A stretch of DNA of 64,000 bases from Adiantum capillus-veneris (GCA_014529385.2 CM043944.1:178162240-178226239); one strand, 5' to 3'; numbered from the stretch's first letter, positions 46,492 to 59,630 are shown. The notes: a model not told the origin generated them from the sequence alone. A program made the numbers and translations.

Positions 46492-48202
46492 TGATAGCCG
46501 TTTTTCGGCTCTTTGTAATTGCCACAGTGAGTTACCTCACCCTACCAAAATCACCCAAACACTGTGGCTATCCCTACCATTTCACTGTACATAGGCGTGC
46601 GTGAGTCACGGGAATTTTCCCATATCTTCTTAAAAAAACCCTCAATTAGCTAGTCATTGGGCTAGTTGAGCCAAAATAATAATAAAAAATAAAAAATATA
46701 AGTATATTATGGCCCATGCGTATGTAAATATTTCTTTGTATATAGGGCCTAAATATAATATTTTTTCATAATTATTTTGGTATTTATTTAAATATTTCTA
46801 CCTAGGTGTGTGTTATTTATGCTCTGTACATTGCCTCACCATTGCCACAATTTTTCTTACCATTTTTCATACTCTTTATTCCATATAGAAATATTTTCAT
46901 GTAAGCTTCTCTTATATTTGGTGTAACTCCATCCCAACAAAAATCCAAAAAAACTAGTTCTATTTATGTGTATATTTTTTTCACTATTGTGATTTTTTCC
47001 TTCCTACATATATTCTCTATTACTCTCATAAATTAGACCACCAAAAATATTCATCTTTTTATGGTAGACTTATAATGAGAGAGATTTCTTTTGACCCCTT
47101 TATATTTTTTACACTTATATTATTTATATTTGACATGTACATATTTTTTAGAGCCCTCAATATTTGATTTTCTTAGTTGTACTATTCACTTATATCATAA
47201 TCTCAACAATATCTTCAATTATAGACCTACCAAATAAGTTCAAGGGTAGGCGGCATGCATACATGCACTATGGAGGGCTCACTCTTGGAGGTATTCAAAA
47301 GAATCATCCAAAGAAAGACCCCACAAGGACCTTGTGCAGTGGAAAAAAACGGTCGGTTTTGCTGAATTTTTAAAGTTCACTTGCTCTCCGAATTTGAAAA
47401 GGTGATACAAACAAAAGTTGTAGCTCGTGGGCTGAACTTTTGCCTCAAATGTTTTCATTTTTTTTTGAGCTACGAGCTGTGAGCTATGATTTTATTAGTG
47501 GACCCCAGTTTTTCCATGCTATGCAGCCACACTCTCTCTTCCACTTTATCATTTTCCTCTTTCACACACACTTCTCCACTCATCATCCCCACCTCTCTCA
47601 CCCCTCCTCTCTGCACCCTACTCACCTTCTCCTCAACCTTGAAGAATAAGAGAAACCATGGTGAACTCATACCTCCGACACACAATTCCATTCCAAAATT
47701 GACCACCTAGTCTCATTTTTCCTCCTCCAATTTACCCATATCTATCAAAAAAACCACAAAATTCAGCCTCTTCTCTTCAAAAACAGCATCATGGTGGTTG
47801 ATTACTTAGCTTCAATTACCTTGTCTCTCAAGGAAGGTCAAGAGTGGAGAAAAAATGTACCGTCAAAGCTAGTGGACCGTCAACAAGCGTCAAAAATTGG
47901 CCCTACTCAAGACACTTGGAGCATCAACCTTGTAAGAAATCCACCTTTTCTTACCTCTTAAGAGTTTTTCTTCCTTATTTGTATCCTACATGGATACTCC
48001 CATTGTAAATATCCAATTCCATTTGTAAATTAATACTAACTCTACTAACACTAACCCACTATGAAAAGTCCTACCACCTCCATTTCTCTCCTCTCTCTTT
48101 CCCCCCCAACTTCTTGATAATTCCAAGCAAAAGAAATTAGATAAATTGCTGAAAATCTAACCCAACCATGGTTAGAGGAGTAACCCTAGCCTTCAAAATT
48201 GC

Positions 48203-48209
48203 TATAAAA
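48203..48209 (+). promoter_or_regulatory. TATA box of the 3' LTR
   Basis: TATAAAA in GCTATAAAAGGAGGG, the counterpart of the 5' LTR box. It could drive transcription into the flanking DNA, where it would run antisense to element B. Confidence 0.55.
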
Positions 48210-48866
48210 GGAGGGTGTAGCTAGCACAAAAGGGGAGCCATAAGCAAGAGCACTATGCTATAGCTTGAGAAGCCAAGCTCAACCTCTCTAGAAGGAGCTC
48301 TTGAGTGGAAGTTCATTGTCTTATGCATGTGCATGTGTTGTAATAGGGGATTAGTAAGGGAACTCTATGCCATTGTAAGAGGGAGAGTGATCATTCAATT
48401 GAGCGCACGAAATCTATCATTTCTCCTACTAGTGTAAGCCCAACATTTGCTGAATCAAGGAGGGTGGATTTGGACTAAGCTTGGATACTTTGTCTCCCTT
48501 CCAACGTGAAGTAATGGACAACAATGATGCGTAAGTGTCTTGGTGTTTTTTGTTAAGTTCTTTATAGCTTGTCTTTGGTATTGTCATCAATCTAGCCATA
48601 AATCCCACATACTGTAAGAGGGAGACAGGGTGGAGAGGACTCCCCTGGCCTTAAGATAGTGATTGGGGTGGCTTTTCTTGTGATGTGTTGTGGTGAAATT
48701 TACGCAAGCTATGTTGAACAAATACTAATCTCACTTTGATTTGTCATGACAGATTTGTAAGAAGGTATTAATGCAACAAGCACCCCCTCCCCCTTTCTCT
48801 CTCTTTCTTAAATATATAGTTGTGTTTGCTTGATCATTGCCGATACGTTTCAGAGCAGCCCGAGCA

Positions 48867-48966
<100 letters not shown>

Positions 48967-49229
48967 GCGTCCTAGTTCGCATCCAAAACTAGGTGGTGCC
49001 CCTTGTGTAGTTGGGATTTGGCTGGGGGTTTGTTGTTTTGGTTTGTGTTGTGTTGTGCCCCAGCCCCATTGAGCAGCACCGGAGCCTTGAAGGGTGTCTA
49101 GAGGTTTCTCTTCTTGTTGCCCGCCCCGGACCACCTCAATAGGTTATATCATGGGATTCTAAGCAATATTTAGAGGGGTCTAGGGGGTTGCTTTCTTTTG
49201 TACAACTTTGATGATGTGGCACTCTTAAA

Positions 49230-49420
49230 TGGCCCAAAAATGAGTTCAAAATTTTCTTAATAATCTTTTACAAAATATTGAACATCTCTTCTCATAGTCG
49301 GCCAAAATACTCCAAGTCTTAAGATTCGTTGCATAGTCTGGTCTTCCGCAAAGTGAAGTCCTACTATGGTAACATGTGCTTGACTTAGGTACTAATCCCT
49401 TTCTTCAGGGTTAATGCATA
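49230..49420 (-). pseudogene. Start of the element B integrase (zinc-binding region)
   Basis: The minus strand reads AHVTIVGLHFAEDQTMQRILRLGVFWPTMRRDV, the shape of the HHCC integrase N-terminus, and then meets stops and non-coding DNA. The remaining integrase is not found on this side. The integrase at 38.8 kb repeats the same zinc-finger segment, so it is a different copy and not the continuation. Confidence 0.55.
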
Positions 49421-49517
49421 AAATAAATATCCCGTCTTGATTTCTTTTATATAGCCTCCCAACTAGTAATTGATACATAGCCGATTGCTCGATTAAATCA
49501 ACTATGATAGGGAGTGG

Positions 49518-51467
49518 TCAATCCACTTGAGTTATTGTCATCAATGACACAATTTTTTCCGACCATCTAGGTATCATTTCCACGGAGAACAAATAGGCAT
49601 CTAGTAGATCATCATCTACCCCTTTAGGTGATTCCCCTGAAACAATCCTGGACAAATGATCTGCTCGTTGATGTGTAGTGCCTTTTTTTACAACCACAAT
49701 GAAATCAAATTCGAGAAGAATCATGAACCATCTCACTATTCTTCCCGTGCTGCATGGCTTCTTGACCAAATATAACAAAGCTTGGTGGTCCACAAAGAAC
49801 ACAAACTTGTTGGCCAATAGATAATGTCTATACTTTTTAATGACATAGATCATTCCTAGTCCTTCTCTTTCAGTGGTAGTGTAATTCTTTTCTGCCATAT
49901 TCAGTCGTCGGCTAGCATAAGAAATAGGAAAGTCAATTTTTCCATCTCCTGGTTGGGCTAGTATACAACCAATAGCAAAGTTTGAAGCATCTACGTGCAC
50001 GTGTAATACCTTATCCCAATCGGGTGCTTTCAATATTGGAGCTGAGGTGAGAGCTTGCTTAAGCTTCATGAAGGATTCTTCACATGTCTCAGTCCATTCA
50101 AAGTGCGTAATCAAGCTATACATGGGTTTTGCAATTATAGCATATATGTAGATGAACCATCGGTAATATCCACAATGTCCCATGAAGGCTTGTATCCCTT
50201 TAACTGTTGTTGGTCTAGGAAAATCAGCAATGACATGAATCTTTTCAATATCGGTAGCTATGTCATTTTTAGACACTATGTGTCCAAGGATTTTCCCTTG
50301 TCTTCCCATAAATGTGCACTTTTCAGGGTTTAAGAAAATTTTGTAAAGTCTACATTTCTCGAATACCTTTTTGAGGTGTTCAAAATGATTAGCTCGGATT
50401 GACGAAAGTGCGCATAAATCATCCAAGAATTCCCAAAGATACTCTTTGAAAGCATGGCTCATCAGTCTTTGAAATGTGGTTGGAGCATTAGTTAACCCAA
50501 ACAGCATAACCTGATAGGCAAATATACCCCATTCTGTTGCAAAAGCAGTTTTATGCTCATCTTTTGGGTCAACCAAAAGTTGATTGTATCCCAAAAAGCC
50601 ATCTAGGAAGCTGTAAGCTTCTTTTCCTGCCACTCATTGTAAAACGTGCTCAGTTATTAGAAGAGGAAAGTTGTCTGTAATGGTAGCTGCATTCACTTTT
50701 TTGAGATTAATGCACACTCGTAATTTCTCATTCTTCTTAGGTACTACCACAATTGGGGACACCCAATCAATGTGTTCAATTTCGTAAATGAATTCAGCTT
50801 CCTTTAGTTTTTCAATCTCTTCTTTGATCTTCCTGGCAAATGTTTTGTTATAAGTGTATGGTCTCTGTCTACTTGATTTCGCATCATCTCTCATGGGTAT
50901 GATATGTTGGCAGATTTCTGGATCAACACCCTTGAGATCCTTGTAAGACCAAGCAAAGATATCCCGTTATTCCTTTAACAAGCTTAGCAAAATCTTTTCT
51001 TCTTCTTCTGTTAGGTCGTTCGCAATGTAAGCCGGTCTAGGCTCTTCTCCTGGTTCAGCCAAGTCTACCCTTTTAGCGTTTTCAGGGCCTTCGTAAGACT
51101 CGCCTTGTTTCCGTAGTTCCCTAACCGGTTGTTCGATTATGATTTTCCGATCTTGGAGAGTATACTTTTTGTAATGGGATGGAACATGCATTACATCCTT
51201 ACCATTCTCTTTCGTAGTTTTCATTTCGGTGGTGTATATCTCCTTTAGAGTTTTTTTCAACTCTTGATATTTCTTTTTCCGCTCGACTCTGGTCATGAGT
51301 GGTTCTTTATCCTGATGTTCTTCGTGAATAACCTTCCTTGTTTTTCTCAATGTCTGAGACCTTTTTGAGTTTCCGTTTGAAGGATATCTGTCAATTATTT
51401 TGTCCTTGACACAATCATTAGTATCTATCTGCATCAAGAATTGTGTTTTATTGGAGACTGATGGCAT
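49518..51467 (-). pseudogene. Element B reverse transcriptase and RNase H
   Basis: One minus-strand frame interrupted by stops at 50967 and 50634. The upstream part (51467-50967) is a charged linker ending in EEEEKILLSLLKE. The RT starts near 50890 (IEKLKEAEFIYEIEHIDWVSPIVVVPKKN). It continues through AYSFLDGFLGYNQL, the catalytic FLDD (in place of YxDD, usual variation) and GHIVSKNDI. The RNase H has VHVDASNFAIGCILAQ, YTTTEREGLGMIY and HQALLYL. It ends in KKGTTHQRADHLSR, the usual end before integrase. It is a recognisable Ty3 Pol core, dead by nonsense mutations. Confidence 0.85.
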
Positions 51468-51625
51468 AGGTCATGCTTTCACAATTTTAGTGTCCCTCTT
51501 TCTTCTATACCATTTTTGTCTTCTTGATTTCTGGTTTGGAAAGTCCAAAAAAATTTCCTCCCTTCCCCTTAAGAGTAGTTGAGCTCTCGTATGTTCTTTC
51601 TCGGATCCCGGATCTCTGAGGTAGC

Positions 51626-52315
51626 TTAGTGTTCATCCAACTCATCAGTTGCATCGTAATAGAGGTCTGAAAAGACTTCTTGAGCTTTCATCAAGTCCTT
51701 TGTCTCCTCATCCTTGTTTTCAATGTTAAGGACTGACATCATTTGGATGGGAATTATGTTGTAGCCATCCTCATTGCAAAACTGAGTTGGCATAGATGTA
51801 TTCACGCATACATCCATCGTCCCTAAAATTTGAGTCCACTCAAATTGTTCGAATAAATGTTCTGAAAAGGGTTCAGGTATGTAGGCTTCGTCTGTATAGT
51901 CCCTTTCTAGGATACGTTCCTCTCGTCTTAGGCTTCCATTTTCTGAAGCTCCGCACATCCAAATAGGAGTGTCTTTGTTTAGCCAAGATGGAAGTTTAGT
52001 TTTAACCGAAGAGACTGAATCAAAATCTTGGATGGGTGTTTTCAAGACGTCTGTATAGGTGTGGTCTTTTAGATTGACTCTTGTTATAGATCCCACCTAC
52101 TTCAAGTACAGATAGTCGTTTCCCCAATCTTGGATAAAATGTACCTGTCGCATGAAAGGTATTCCCAATATGATTTCATAGTTGAGTTTTTTCCCAAAGT
52201 CTACTATAGCAAAAGTGTGTTGATATTCAATTCCGCAGAAGTTGACTATCACTTTTTCTAGTAGCCCTAATGGTCTTTCAATGTGTCCGTCAGCCAACTG
52301 CAATTTCATTCGCAT
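51626..52315 (-). pseudogene. Element B post-protease segment
   Basis: Two minus-strand pieces in one frame (52315-52097 and 52096-51626), separated by a stop. The first has MRMKLQLADGHIERPLGLLEKVIVNFCG and IILGIPFMRQ. This is the usual C-terminal half of Ty3 proteases (ILGxPFxR) after the catalytic DSG. The second is a linker shared with the left remnant. Confidence 0.65.
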
Positions 52316-52336
52316 TTGTCTAATGGCTGGTTGTCC

Positions 52337-52579
52337 TCAGGATTCCCATACTGCTTTAGTGGCTATGGCTATGCCAGCTCCACTATCCAGTATTGCCATG
52401 GTTTCAATGTCATTATACTTCGCTAGGAGGGTAGTGTTTCCTTCTTCCCCTTCATAATATTCTCCGACCTTGTTTATAGGAACTGATCGAATCTCTTTGT
52501 TTTTCGTTTCATTTTTTGAGTTTCCCAGATTCTTAGAGATTAACCCCGTTATCCCCACCTTTTCTAGGGTTTTTTGCAA
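52337..52579 (-). pseudogene. Element B aspartic protease
   Basis: EEGNTTLLAKYNDIETMAILDSGAG carries the DSG site. It is separated by one stop, in the same frame, from the ILGIPF half just downstream. The two together have the length of a normal Ty3 protease. Confidence 0.75.
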
Positions 52580-52585
52580 ATTGTT

Positions 52586-53176
52586 TCATAAGTATGGCCT
52601 AAGTTTCAACAGTTCTCCCAAAGTAAGAGTGCATTGGATAGGTGTAGACATGATTGAATGAATGTTGTCTACGTCTAGGGTCTGTTTGGCTCTTTTGACT
52701 TGAGTGGTTTTGCAAATGATAGATTCATCTTCGTAATCTCCCAAGTCAGAAGGTAATGTTTTTAATGTCATTGGTTTAGATATTCCTGAAGCCTCTGATC
52801 CGCAATCCCCGTATAAGGATTGTATATCCATGTTTATATCAGATGGAAGGTTATCCAACCAGACTTCCTCTATAGGAGCCGACTTTAAAGTTAGGCTCCC
52901 ATCATTGATCTCCCTTACCTTTCTCCATAAGTGTCATGGACAGTCTTCCTCTACGAATGGAATTCCTTCTAAGGCATCTTCATTGTCCAGCACTATGAGC
53001 TCTGGTTCCTTTGTTTCAAGGTGGGGTTCTGCCACCACATCGGATTTTGTTTTCATTTCTTCTACCGCAAGCTCTTCCGGTTTTGCAATACTTTCAAGAT
53101 TGGGTTTCTGTTTGTCCAGCATTTCCTGCGTGATTCTTACCAAATTTTGATAAGCTTCCAGCTTAGTTGCTTCCAT
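52586..53176 (-). pseudogene. Element B Gag-protease linker
   Basis: Two acidic, low-complexity minus-strand pieces (53176-52934 and 52858-52586) in the same frame as the protease. No domain. They correspond by position to 35863-36054 in the left remnant. Confidence 0.5.
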
Positions 53177-53355
53177 GTCTGGAGATGGATAGTTTTTCTA
53201 TTTGTTTTCCATGTTTTGGCCCGATTTAAGTCCTGCTTGGTAGGCTTCCAAGGTGGCATTGATAGGCTCAAAAAGTTTATCAACTAGAATGGATCCTCCA
53301 GATTTCACGGTTGTTTCCTTGAACTCATTGCCAGTTTCTTTCGACTTGTCCTGGC

Positions 53356-55081
53356 CTAGAATTTTTGCTTTCTCTTCGTTTTCAACCCGTTGTTTTTTTT
53401 TCTCATCTCATATCTTTTGCTTTTGCTCCTTTTGATTCTTTGAGAAGAAACTTTCGTGTTCTCAGAATCATCAGAGGAATTTTGTTTCTTTTTCTTTGCC
53501 TGAGCTCTAGTGATTACCTTGATTGGAACAATCGGTTTGCTCTCCGATGAGCTACTAGGCATCACTTGGACTACGTTGACTACAGTTTTTCCCTTGTTCA
53601 AAGGATTCTTAGGACAATCTTTTGAAAAGTGTCCTCCCTTTTTGCAACATTGGATGAAATAGGCTTCAATTGGTTTGAGGTTTTTATCAGGCTCTAGATA
53701 TTCATTCTTCCAATGGTCATCAGCACCACAGTTATGATAGTTTCTTGTTCTGAGCTTCATCATGGGTCTTCCCATGGGAGGTCTGACACCTTCATTAGCT
53801 ACATAATACATTTGTGCCAGCTCTAATGGAGCATAAGTCATGGTTTCCTCCATTGCTGGTGGTTGTGGACTATACCAATCTCCCTCTACCATTACTGTAG
53901 ATGGAGTAGGCTCCCCATAGGTGGTAACAGGCACTAATGCTTGTTCATCTATGACTGCTTCTGAGTGCATGTACTTTACAGGCACCGCATTATGTCCTGG
54001 ATAAGGAGGTTGTTATCCCAACATAGGTTGAGGTCTCTCCATACCCATTGGTGGTCTTTTAACTTGAGACATATTAGGCTGATATCTGTACATGGGTTGT
54101 CCTTGTGGCCTCATGGGCATGTACTGAACATGCCCATCATACTTAGGTCTGATGTAGCACTCATGGGTCTCGTGGTTGGTCCATTTACCCTCGATTGCAC
54201 ACCATTTTTGTGGCCTAATTGGTTGTCCTTGTGGGGATATCCCCTGTCCTGGTCCTCTCATAGGTGCTTTTTGCATATTGTTCATCATGTCATTCATCCT
54301 TTTTAGCATATCTTCTATGGCTGAGAGTGGTGCCGCAACAGCCGTTCCCACTTGTGCTGGTTTTGTGGATGCAGTCTTCTCACTTTGGTTATTCTTAGGG
54401 ACATCCTCTTCATTAAAGATCTCACAATTGTCTCCTAGGTTGATAGCATCAGACACACACACCTCTAGGGTTGTATGCTTTTTACTATAGAGTATAGCAC
54501 GAAGTTCTTTGTTTAGCAGTCTCTCCAGAAACAATGAGACAAGTTGCTCTTCTGTAGGTATCTCCATCTCTGGGCATCTCGCAATGTATTGTTTCATTCG
54601 AGTTGCAAAATCCCTAACAGACTCACCATGTTTCTATTTAAAGCTGTAGATTTGAGCTACTGTATTATGTTTAATTTCTGTTTTAGAACAAGCAACTATA
54701 AATCCTTGAGCGTTATAACGTATTCAAATCCATGATTGACCTTGGTAAAATGTTTTGGAACCATGTCAAAGCTTTTCCTTCTAATTTCATTCCAAACCCC
54801 TCGAATTGAGTATGGAAATCGAATATACGCTCTGCTCTTAGCACTTGCTTGAAGCTTGCTAAGTGGTCATATGGATCCCCGGATCCACTGTATTTTCTGA
54901 CCCATTTTTGAAAATCATTTGGTCTGACATGTCTATTTGGTTCAACTCCCGGTCTTCTAGGAGTTGGTCCTGTTTCGAGTCCTTCAAACCAGTCTGTCGG
55001 AAATAGTGACTCGTGTAGCCCTGGGCTGGCCTTAGTGTCACCCGTTTTTCTACGTGATAAGGTGGTTTCTGGTTTCTTCAC
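53356..55081 (-). pseudogene. Element B Gag
   Basis: At 55081-54713 is the start of the capsid-like core (KYSGSGDPYDHLASFKQVLRAERI, ALTWFQ). At 54597-54013 a Met/Pro/Gln-rich region follows CPEMEIPTEEQLVSLFLERL. At 53985-53356 is a nucleocapsid-like region (CCKKGGHFSKDCP, with the first Cys of a regular knuckle displaced) and a Lys-rich tail. Frames change twice and stops are present, so this is a decayed gene. Confidence 0.75.
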
Positions 55082-55087
55082 ATTACT

Positions 55088-55908
55088 CTAAGATGATCTC
55101 TGATGATGTTCATCTCTTGGAGTGGTTTCTGGTCCTTGATCCAATATCCAATTCCGTATGGAATACCCTTGGTATTTGGTTTGTTCTACCTCCTTAGGAG
55201 TCATCATAACAAAGTTGTTGTTATAACAATCCATAAACAAGTAAGTTGGTAGATCCGCAGATCCCTTATCTTTGATTTTGAAGATATAGATGATCTTCAT
55301 GGCCGTTAATTGTCCTGGTCTAGCATGAGAAGTCCACCAAAGATCTTTTATGTTTCTATCTTCCCAACAATAGACTCCGATCCTAGGATTATCCGTACTA
55401 AGCCGTTTCAAAGGCCTCAAGTCTACTTGACCGTATCCCTCGAATTCCAAAGTTGGTGGTCCTTTTGCTGACATATCTGGGATTATAGTGTTTACTTCTA
55501 ATCCCAATTTGTCTATCACATCTGGGTTTTCGACTTGTACATATTGAGTTCCATTTTGATCCATGTATATTTTTCCTTGTTTGTTTGCCCTAACCTCTTC
55601 TTCGAACTCAATACCATGATCATCAATGCGAATAGCATACTCTTGTTAGGATCCAAGTAAACCTAGGCTTCATGACGATTAGTCTTGTAAAAATAGAGGA
55701 TATGCTTGTAGCGCATTGTCGTTCCGGTTTTTGAGTCAGTCGAGTAAGAAGACATTTCGGATGCTGAATCTGAAAAAGTGTCCGAGATTTCTTTAGGAAT
55801 TGTGTGCAAGGAATTGCCTTGATTCACGCTTTCTTCAGTGAATACTCTATTGGTGTTTTCTCCGAATAGGCCTTGATTTCCTATTACACGAACGGATCTA
55901 AGGTTCAT
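55088..55908 (-). pseudogene. Element B N-terminal Gag extension
   Basis: Two minus-strand frames upstream of Gag. The one ending at 55088 (158 codons, DQNGTQYVQVENPDVIDKLG near its start) recurs in short form next to the integrase at 37.8 kb, so it belongs to the element family. The one at 55663-55908 is Ser/Thr-rich. No named domain. Confidence 0.5.
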
Positions 55909-56125
55909 ATAGACTTATGAAGCTCTGGTTTGAGTACTCACGTTAGATTGACTTGTCGTCAATTTCCACTTGATTCAATTGCAACTTCCTGTCAAGTCAC
56001 TAATTCCTCGTCTGCAACCTGATTCCTGTACAAAATTTATCAAGTTAGCTATTTTTCTATAAGGACAGTAGAGCTCTTGAGAACTCCAGTGATTGGTCTC
56101 TGTCCCGGGGAGGTCACCTAGTAAA
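55909..56125 (-). other. Leader of element B
   Basis: Non-coding DNA just upstream (minus strand) of the first frame. GGTGACCTCCCCGGGACAG near 56100-56118 could be the primer-site region, but it lacks a clean TGG start, so I do not call a PBS. Confidence 0.35.
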
Positions 56126-57600
56126 AATGTAACCTATCACGTGAGTTAAACAGAAGGGTATTTAAAGTTCTTGAAACTTACATAAATATATATACAGAAG
56201 GGTATTATTTTTTCAAACTTGAAAAAAACTTACAGATTTTAAAAGAAAAGGTTACATTATATTCCTAAAAAAATTCACAGATAAGGGGTTTCAAAAACAT
56301 GTCTTGAACGCACGTGATATGGTGGTTTTACACATAGTGAACCCCCTGAGGTCTCTGTATTTCACTTCAATTAGTGCTATGGAAGTCAAAATTTTGACTT
56401 TCAGATTCAGCTAAGCAAAACCAAAGGTTTAATCTGCATTCTGTAAACTGAGTGTATCTGTACTAATTTTGATCCAATTGAACCCAAAAATTTTCTATGG
56501 CCTTATATTATGCTAGTCTAACACTGTATAAGCCCAAAAGTCAAATTTGAAGTCTTTGGATACCAGAAAGTAAATAATCGCGATTATTTACTTTTGTCAC
56601 TTTTTTGCACTTTTTGGATTTCTTTGGCAAGTATACAACTTGTTAAAGCCCTTGGGCAAGTTTGGACAAAATTTGATCAAGTTTACCCACTGTTCCGTGT
56701 CCGCAGACTCTGATCTCGAGAATCTGGCTTAAGTCTCACTTTCGTGGTCCAAATTTCACCAAAATTGATTTGTGGGGTCCAATTGATATGCTTGACCTTG
56801 TGATATACTCAAAATTGCAAAATCACCAAGTTTTTAAGCAAATGTAAATAATCGCGACTATTTAATCCTGACAACTTTTTGCAAATCTTTGTCCCAACTT
56901 TGACACAGATCTATTTAGCACCTTATGTTAAGGTCACTAGCCAATTTTCATCAAGTTTGGACAATTCTTGGTCAAATGATCATCAATTATCTTGTCCGTA
57001 GACTAACTTTGCAATTTTTGTCACAGTTTTCACTCCAGTGATCCAAATCTTACCAAATTTGGTTTGTGGGCTTATTACAACATGATAAAGCTAGTGGTAT
57101 GCCAACTTGGTCAAAAAAGTTCAAAAACAGGGCAGAAGTAAATAATCACGATTATTTACTTTTGAAAAAATTTTACAATTTTTTGATCAACTGAGCATAT
57201 ACACTTGTTTATCACATCAATATAAGACTATGAATCAATTTTCAACAAGTTTGGATAAAGTTTTCCTCAATTCACACTCAAGATTCAAAAAGTCAGTACA
57301 AACTTTAGTTTTCACCTAGTTTTTTGCTAGTTTATTGATCCAAATCTTTTGGGCCTTTACAAAAATTGTTTGTACACATACAATGAATCAATGATACGAG
57401 TCTTGGCTAATTTAGAGCAAAAAGTTAATAATCACGATTATTAATTTGAGGCTTGAAATGAGCACTTTTTTGCAATTTTCTCAACGACAGTCTTTTTATG
57501 ATGTTTTTTAAGCCTATACATCAAGTCAAAACTTAATTTGGCCTAAAAAGTCAAGAAAAAGTAAATAATCTGAGTTTTGATCAACTTCTTGAAATTTTTA
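56126..57600. repeat. Divergent repeats of about 285 bp with palindromic centres, possible LTR of element B
   Basis: Four palindrome-centred sites (about 56580, 56854, 57148 and 57434) are 274, 294 and 286 bp apart. A half-site follows at 57560. Between them related words recur in the same order: AAGTTTGGACAA, GATCCAAAT, TTTGTGGG. The copies are old. The block sits where the minus-strand element B would have its 5' LTR, but no second copy is in the window. Confidence 0.6.
56567..56594. other. Perfect 28-bp palindrome
   Basis: The arm AAAGTAAATAATCG is followed by its exact reverse complement, centred on CGCG's middle at 56580/56581. Related imperfect copies occur at about 56843, 57136 and 57424. 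Confidence 0.9.
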
Positions 57601-58244
57601 CCTTGAAGTGTCCTTGAGCTTACCCACTAGTCCAGACAACTCTTAGGCTTACTCCCCAGTTGGATAGAGTGAATTAGAGTCTTTTCGTGCTATTTCTAGC
57701 CATAGACCTGAAATTCTGCAACCTTACATAATAACTCACACTTGATTCTTTTAGAGAAAGCAATGCTATGAAATCCACCTTGGATCCTACTTATCCTACT
57801 CCTAGTTTGTCATGCAATGGGGTTGGGAAAGTGTCCACAAGCACTCGTTTTCTTGAGTTTTTTATGTTTTTCAGAGTCTTGATCTTAAGACTTATCTCAT
57901 CTGCCAATCTTTCTCCAAATCCTAATCTAAATCTACAATCCTACAGTCCTAAAGGTACTTAGCAATTACAATTACTTCCAAGCTACCTCTACACAGCTAA
58001 CCAACACCCTACCTACCACCTCTTCCTCCTCTCGCTACCCATGTGCTTTCTCGTCTTCCCTTGCTCCTCCTCCTCCAACATCCTCCCTCTCCTCCACCTT
58101 CTCTCTATCTACTCCTGAAGCCAGCCTCCCTTCCTCCATCTACTCCTGCAACAACTGCCCTTCCTTCCTCAACGTCCTCCTCTTTTCCCACTCCCCTCTT
58201 CCTCTCTCTTTCCCTATCACCATATAATCCCTATCCCTTCCTTC

Positions 58245-58245
<1 letters not shown>
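57601..58245. other. No gene recognised
   Basis: AT-rich to 57960, then C/CT-rich with many CTCCTC words. The short plus-strand frame at 57768-57962 shows no domain and no repeat support. Composition shifts gradually towards the TC tract at 58246. Confidence 0.5.
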
Positions 58246-58328
<83 letters not shown>

Positions 58329-58348
58329 ATATCTATCTCTCTCTCTCT
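58246..58348 (+). repeat. (TC)n microsatellite
   Basis: About 73 bp of pure TC followed by TATC variants. It marks the left border of the first ORF1-like module. Confidence 0.95.
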
Positions 58349-59574
58349 GCCTCTCCCCCCTATGCCGTAGCCTCCTTTGTTGCAGCCTGCTCGTGGTAGC
58401 CCCATCTCCATGCCAAAGCTTGTGCAACAGCCCCTGCAGAGAAACTCGCCTCAGAGAAACTCACCTCAGTGTATTGGCAGCATATCATAAATTGCACTCT
58501 AGTCCCTGCATAGTAAAACTCATCCTGCTCGAATGCATTGACAGTGCAACATTCAGCCGTTTCAAAAATTGCTTCAAAACCCTTAAAAAAAAGGGTGTGT
58601 TCTCCCCGTCGTGGTAAGGGTGTGTTCTCCCGTTTGCGATAAGAGGTCCACCATGCCGATCTCACGCACCTGTAAGTCCTTTCTTGCAGTGGCAGCGACA
58701 CCAAAGAAGGATTCTTTTGCCCGCCAAGATGTGAGAATCACAAACCTTGAGGCCCAAATTAAGTAGCTCATCAAACAGAAAGCGCAACTGAAGCAGCGTT
58801 TGTGGAAGCTTGAGGAAACAAAGGAAGTAGAGATCCAAGATCTACTTGTGAAAGCACATGAGGTCAAAAACGCTTTTGCCAAAACTGTCAAAGCAGCCCA
58901 GAAAGAAGTCCACGAAGCAACACGTAAAGAGATTGTCAACGAAGTTCAAGCAGCATTACAAGAAAATCGGCTACAAGAATATGTTGGCCTCAAGGTTCGG
59001 ATTGGAGGACTTCCCTCACCATGGTGCACAGACGAAGACACTCTTGAAGATGCAATCATCAAGCTTAATGACATTCTCCAACCAGTAAATATCAAGCCAG
59101 AAACCATCTTGTGGATCAACGACACACATAGAAAGGTGCCACCCTAGCATTGTATCCTTTCTCTCAAGGACAAAGAAGAATGACGGAAGCTACTATGCCA
59201 GTCTCATCTCCTAAAGGGAACAAAGTTCTGGGTCGCCGAAGAATTGACCCGGAGCCAACTCAAGACCAAAGCAAGTGAACTCAAGAAGATGCACCAAGCT
59301 CGCAAACAAGGTAAATGGGCAGTCTATCGCAGTGGTAAAGCCGTCATCTAGGAGTTCCAAACTTCCAAACCACCCCCGCCCTCACCTGAGCCTTCTTAGT
59401 TTTCATCCTCCTTTTTCTTTTTCATTATCCTCTTGAGGGACCCTCAGTCCTTAATTGATATGTATCTATGCTTCACTTGAAAGCAAGCATTGTAATGTTT
59501 TGTTTTTTAGTCCTAGAGGTCATATCTGATCTCCATGGATGATAATTCAGTCTATCTCTCTCTCTCTCTCTCTT
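58349..59574 (+). mobile_element. ORF1-like module 1
   Basis: First of three head-to-tail modules. It holds the broken coding frame 58653-59398, then a 3' tail with CCCTCAGTCCTTAATTGATATGTATC and GATCTCCATGGATGATAATTCAG. It ends in a short TC tract (59557-59574). The same tail recurs near 60690-60790 and 62040-62150. I infer a non-LTR-like or non-autonomous element whose copies end in TC. Confidence 0.6.
58653..59398 (+). pseudogene. Coiled-coil ORF1p-like protein, module 1
   Basis: Starts at an ATG in CCACCATGCC. Residues 1-37 lead to a TAG at 58764. The same frame then goes on with a Leu/Lys/Glu coiled coil, LKVRIGGLPSPWCTDEDTLEDAI and ETILWINDTHRK, followed by a further stop. A conserved end, LTRSQLKTKASELKKMHQARKQGKWAVYRSGKAVI, is read after a frame change. 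Coiled coil, then a small alpha/beta domain, then a basic C-terminal domain is the layout of L1-type ORF1 proteins, which bind RNA. The match is by layout only. Confidence 0.5.
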
Positions 59575-59630
59575 TCGCATTCGGCAACCCACCTTACCTC
59601 ACCTTATAAACCGAACCGCCTTAACCTTTT

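Noticed and set aside
56098-56120. Primer-binding site for element B
   Set aside because: The sequence is in the right place but lacks a clear TGG start next to an LTR end.
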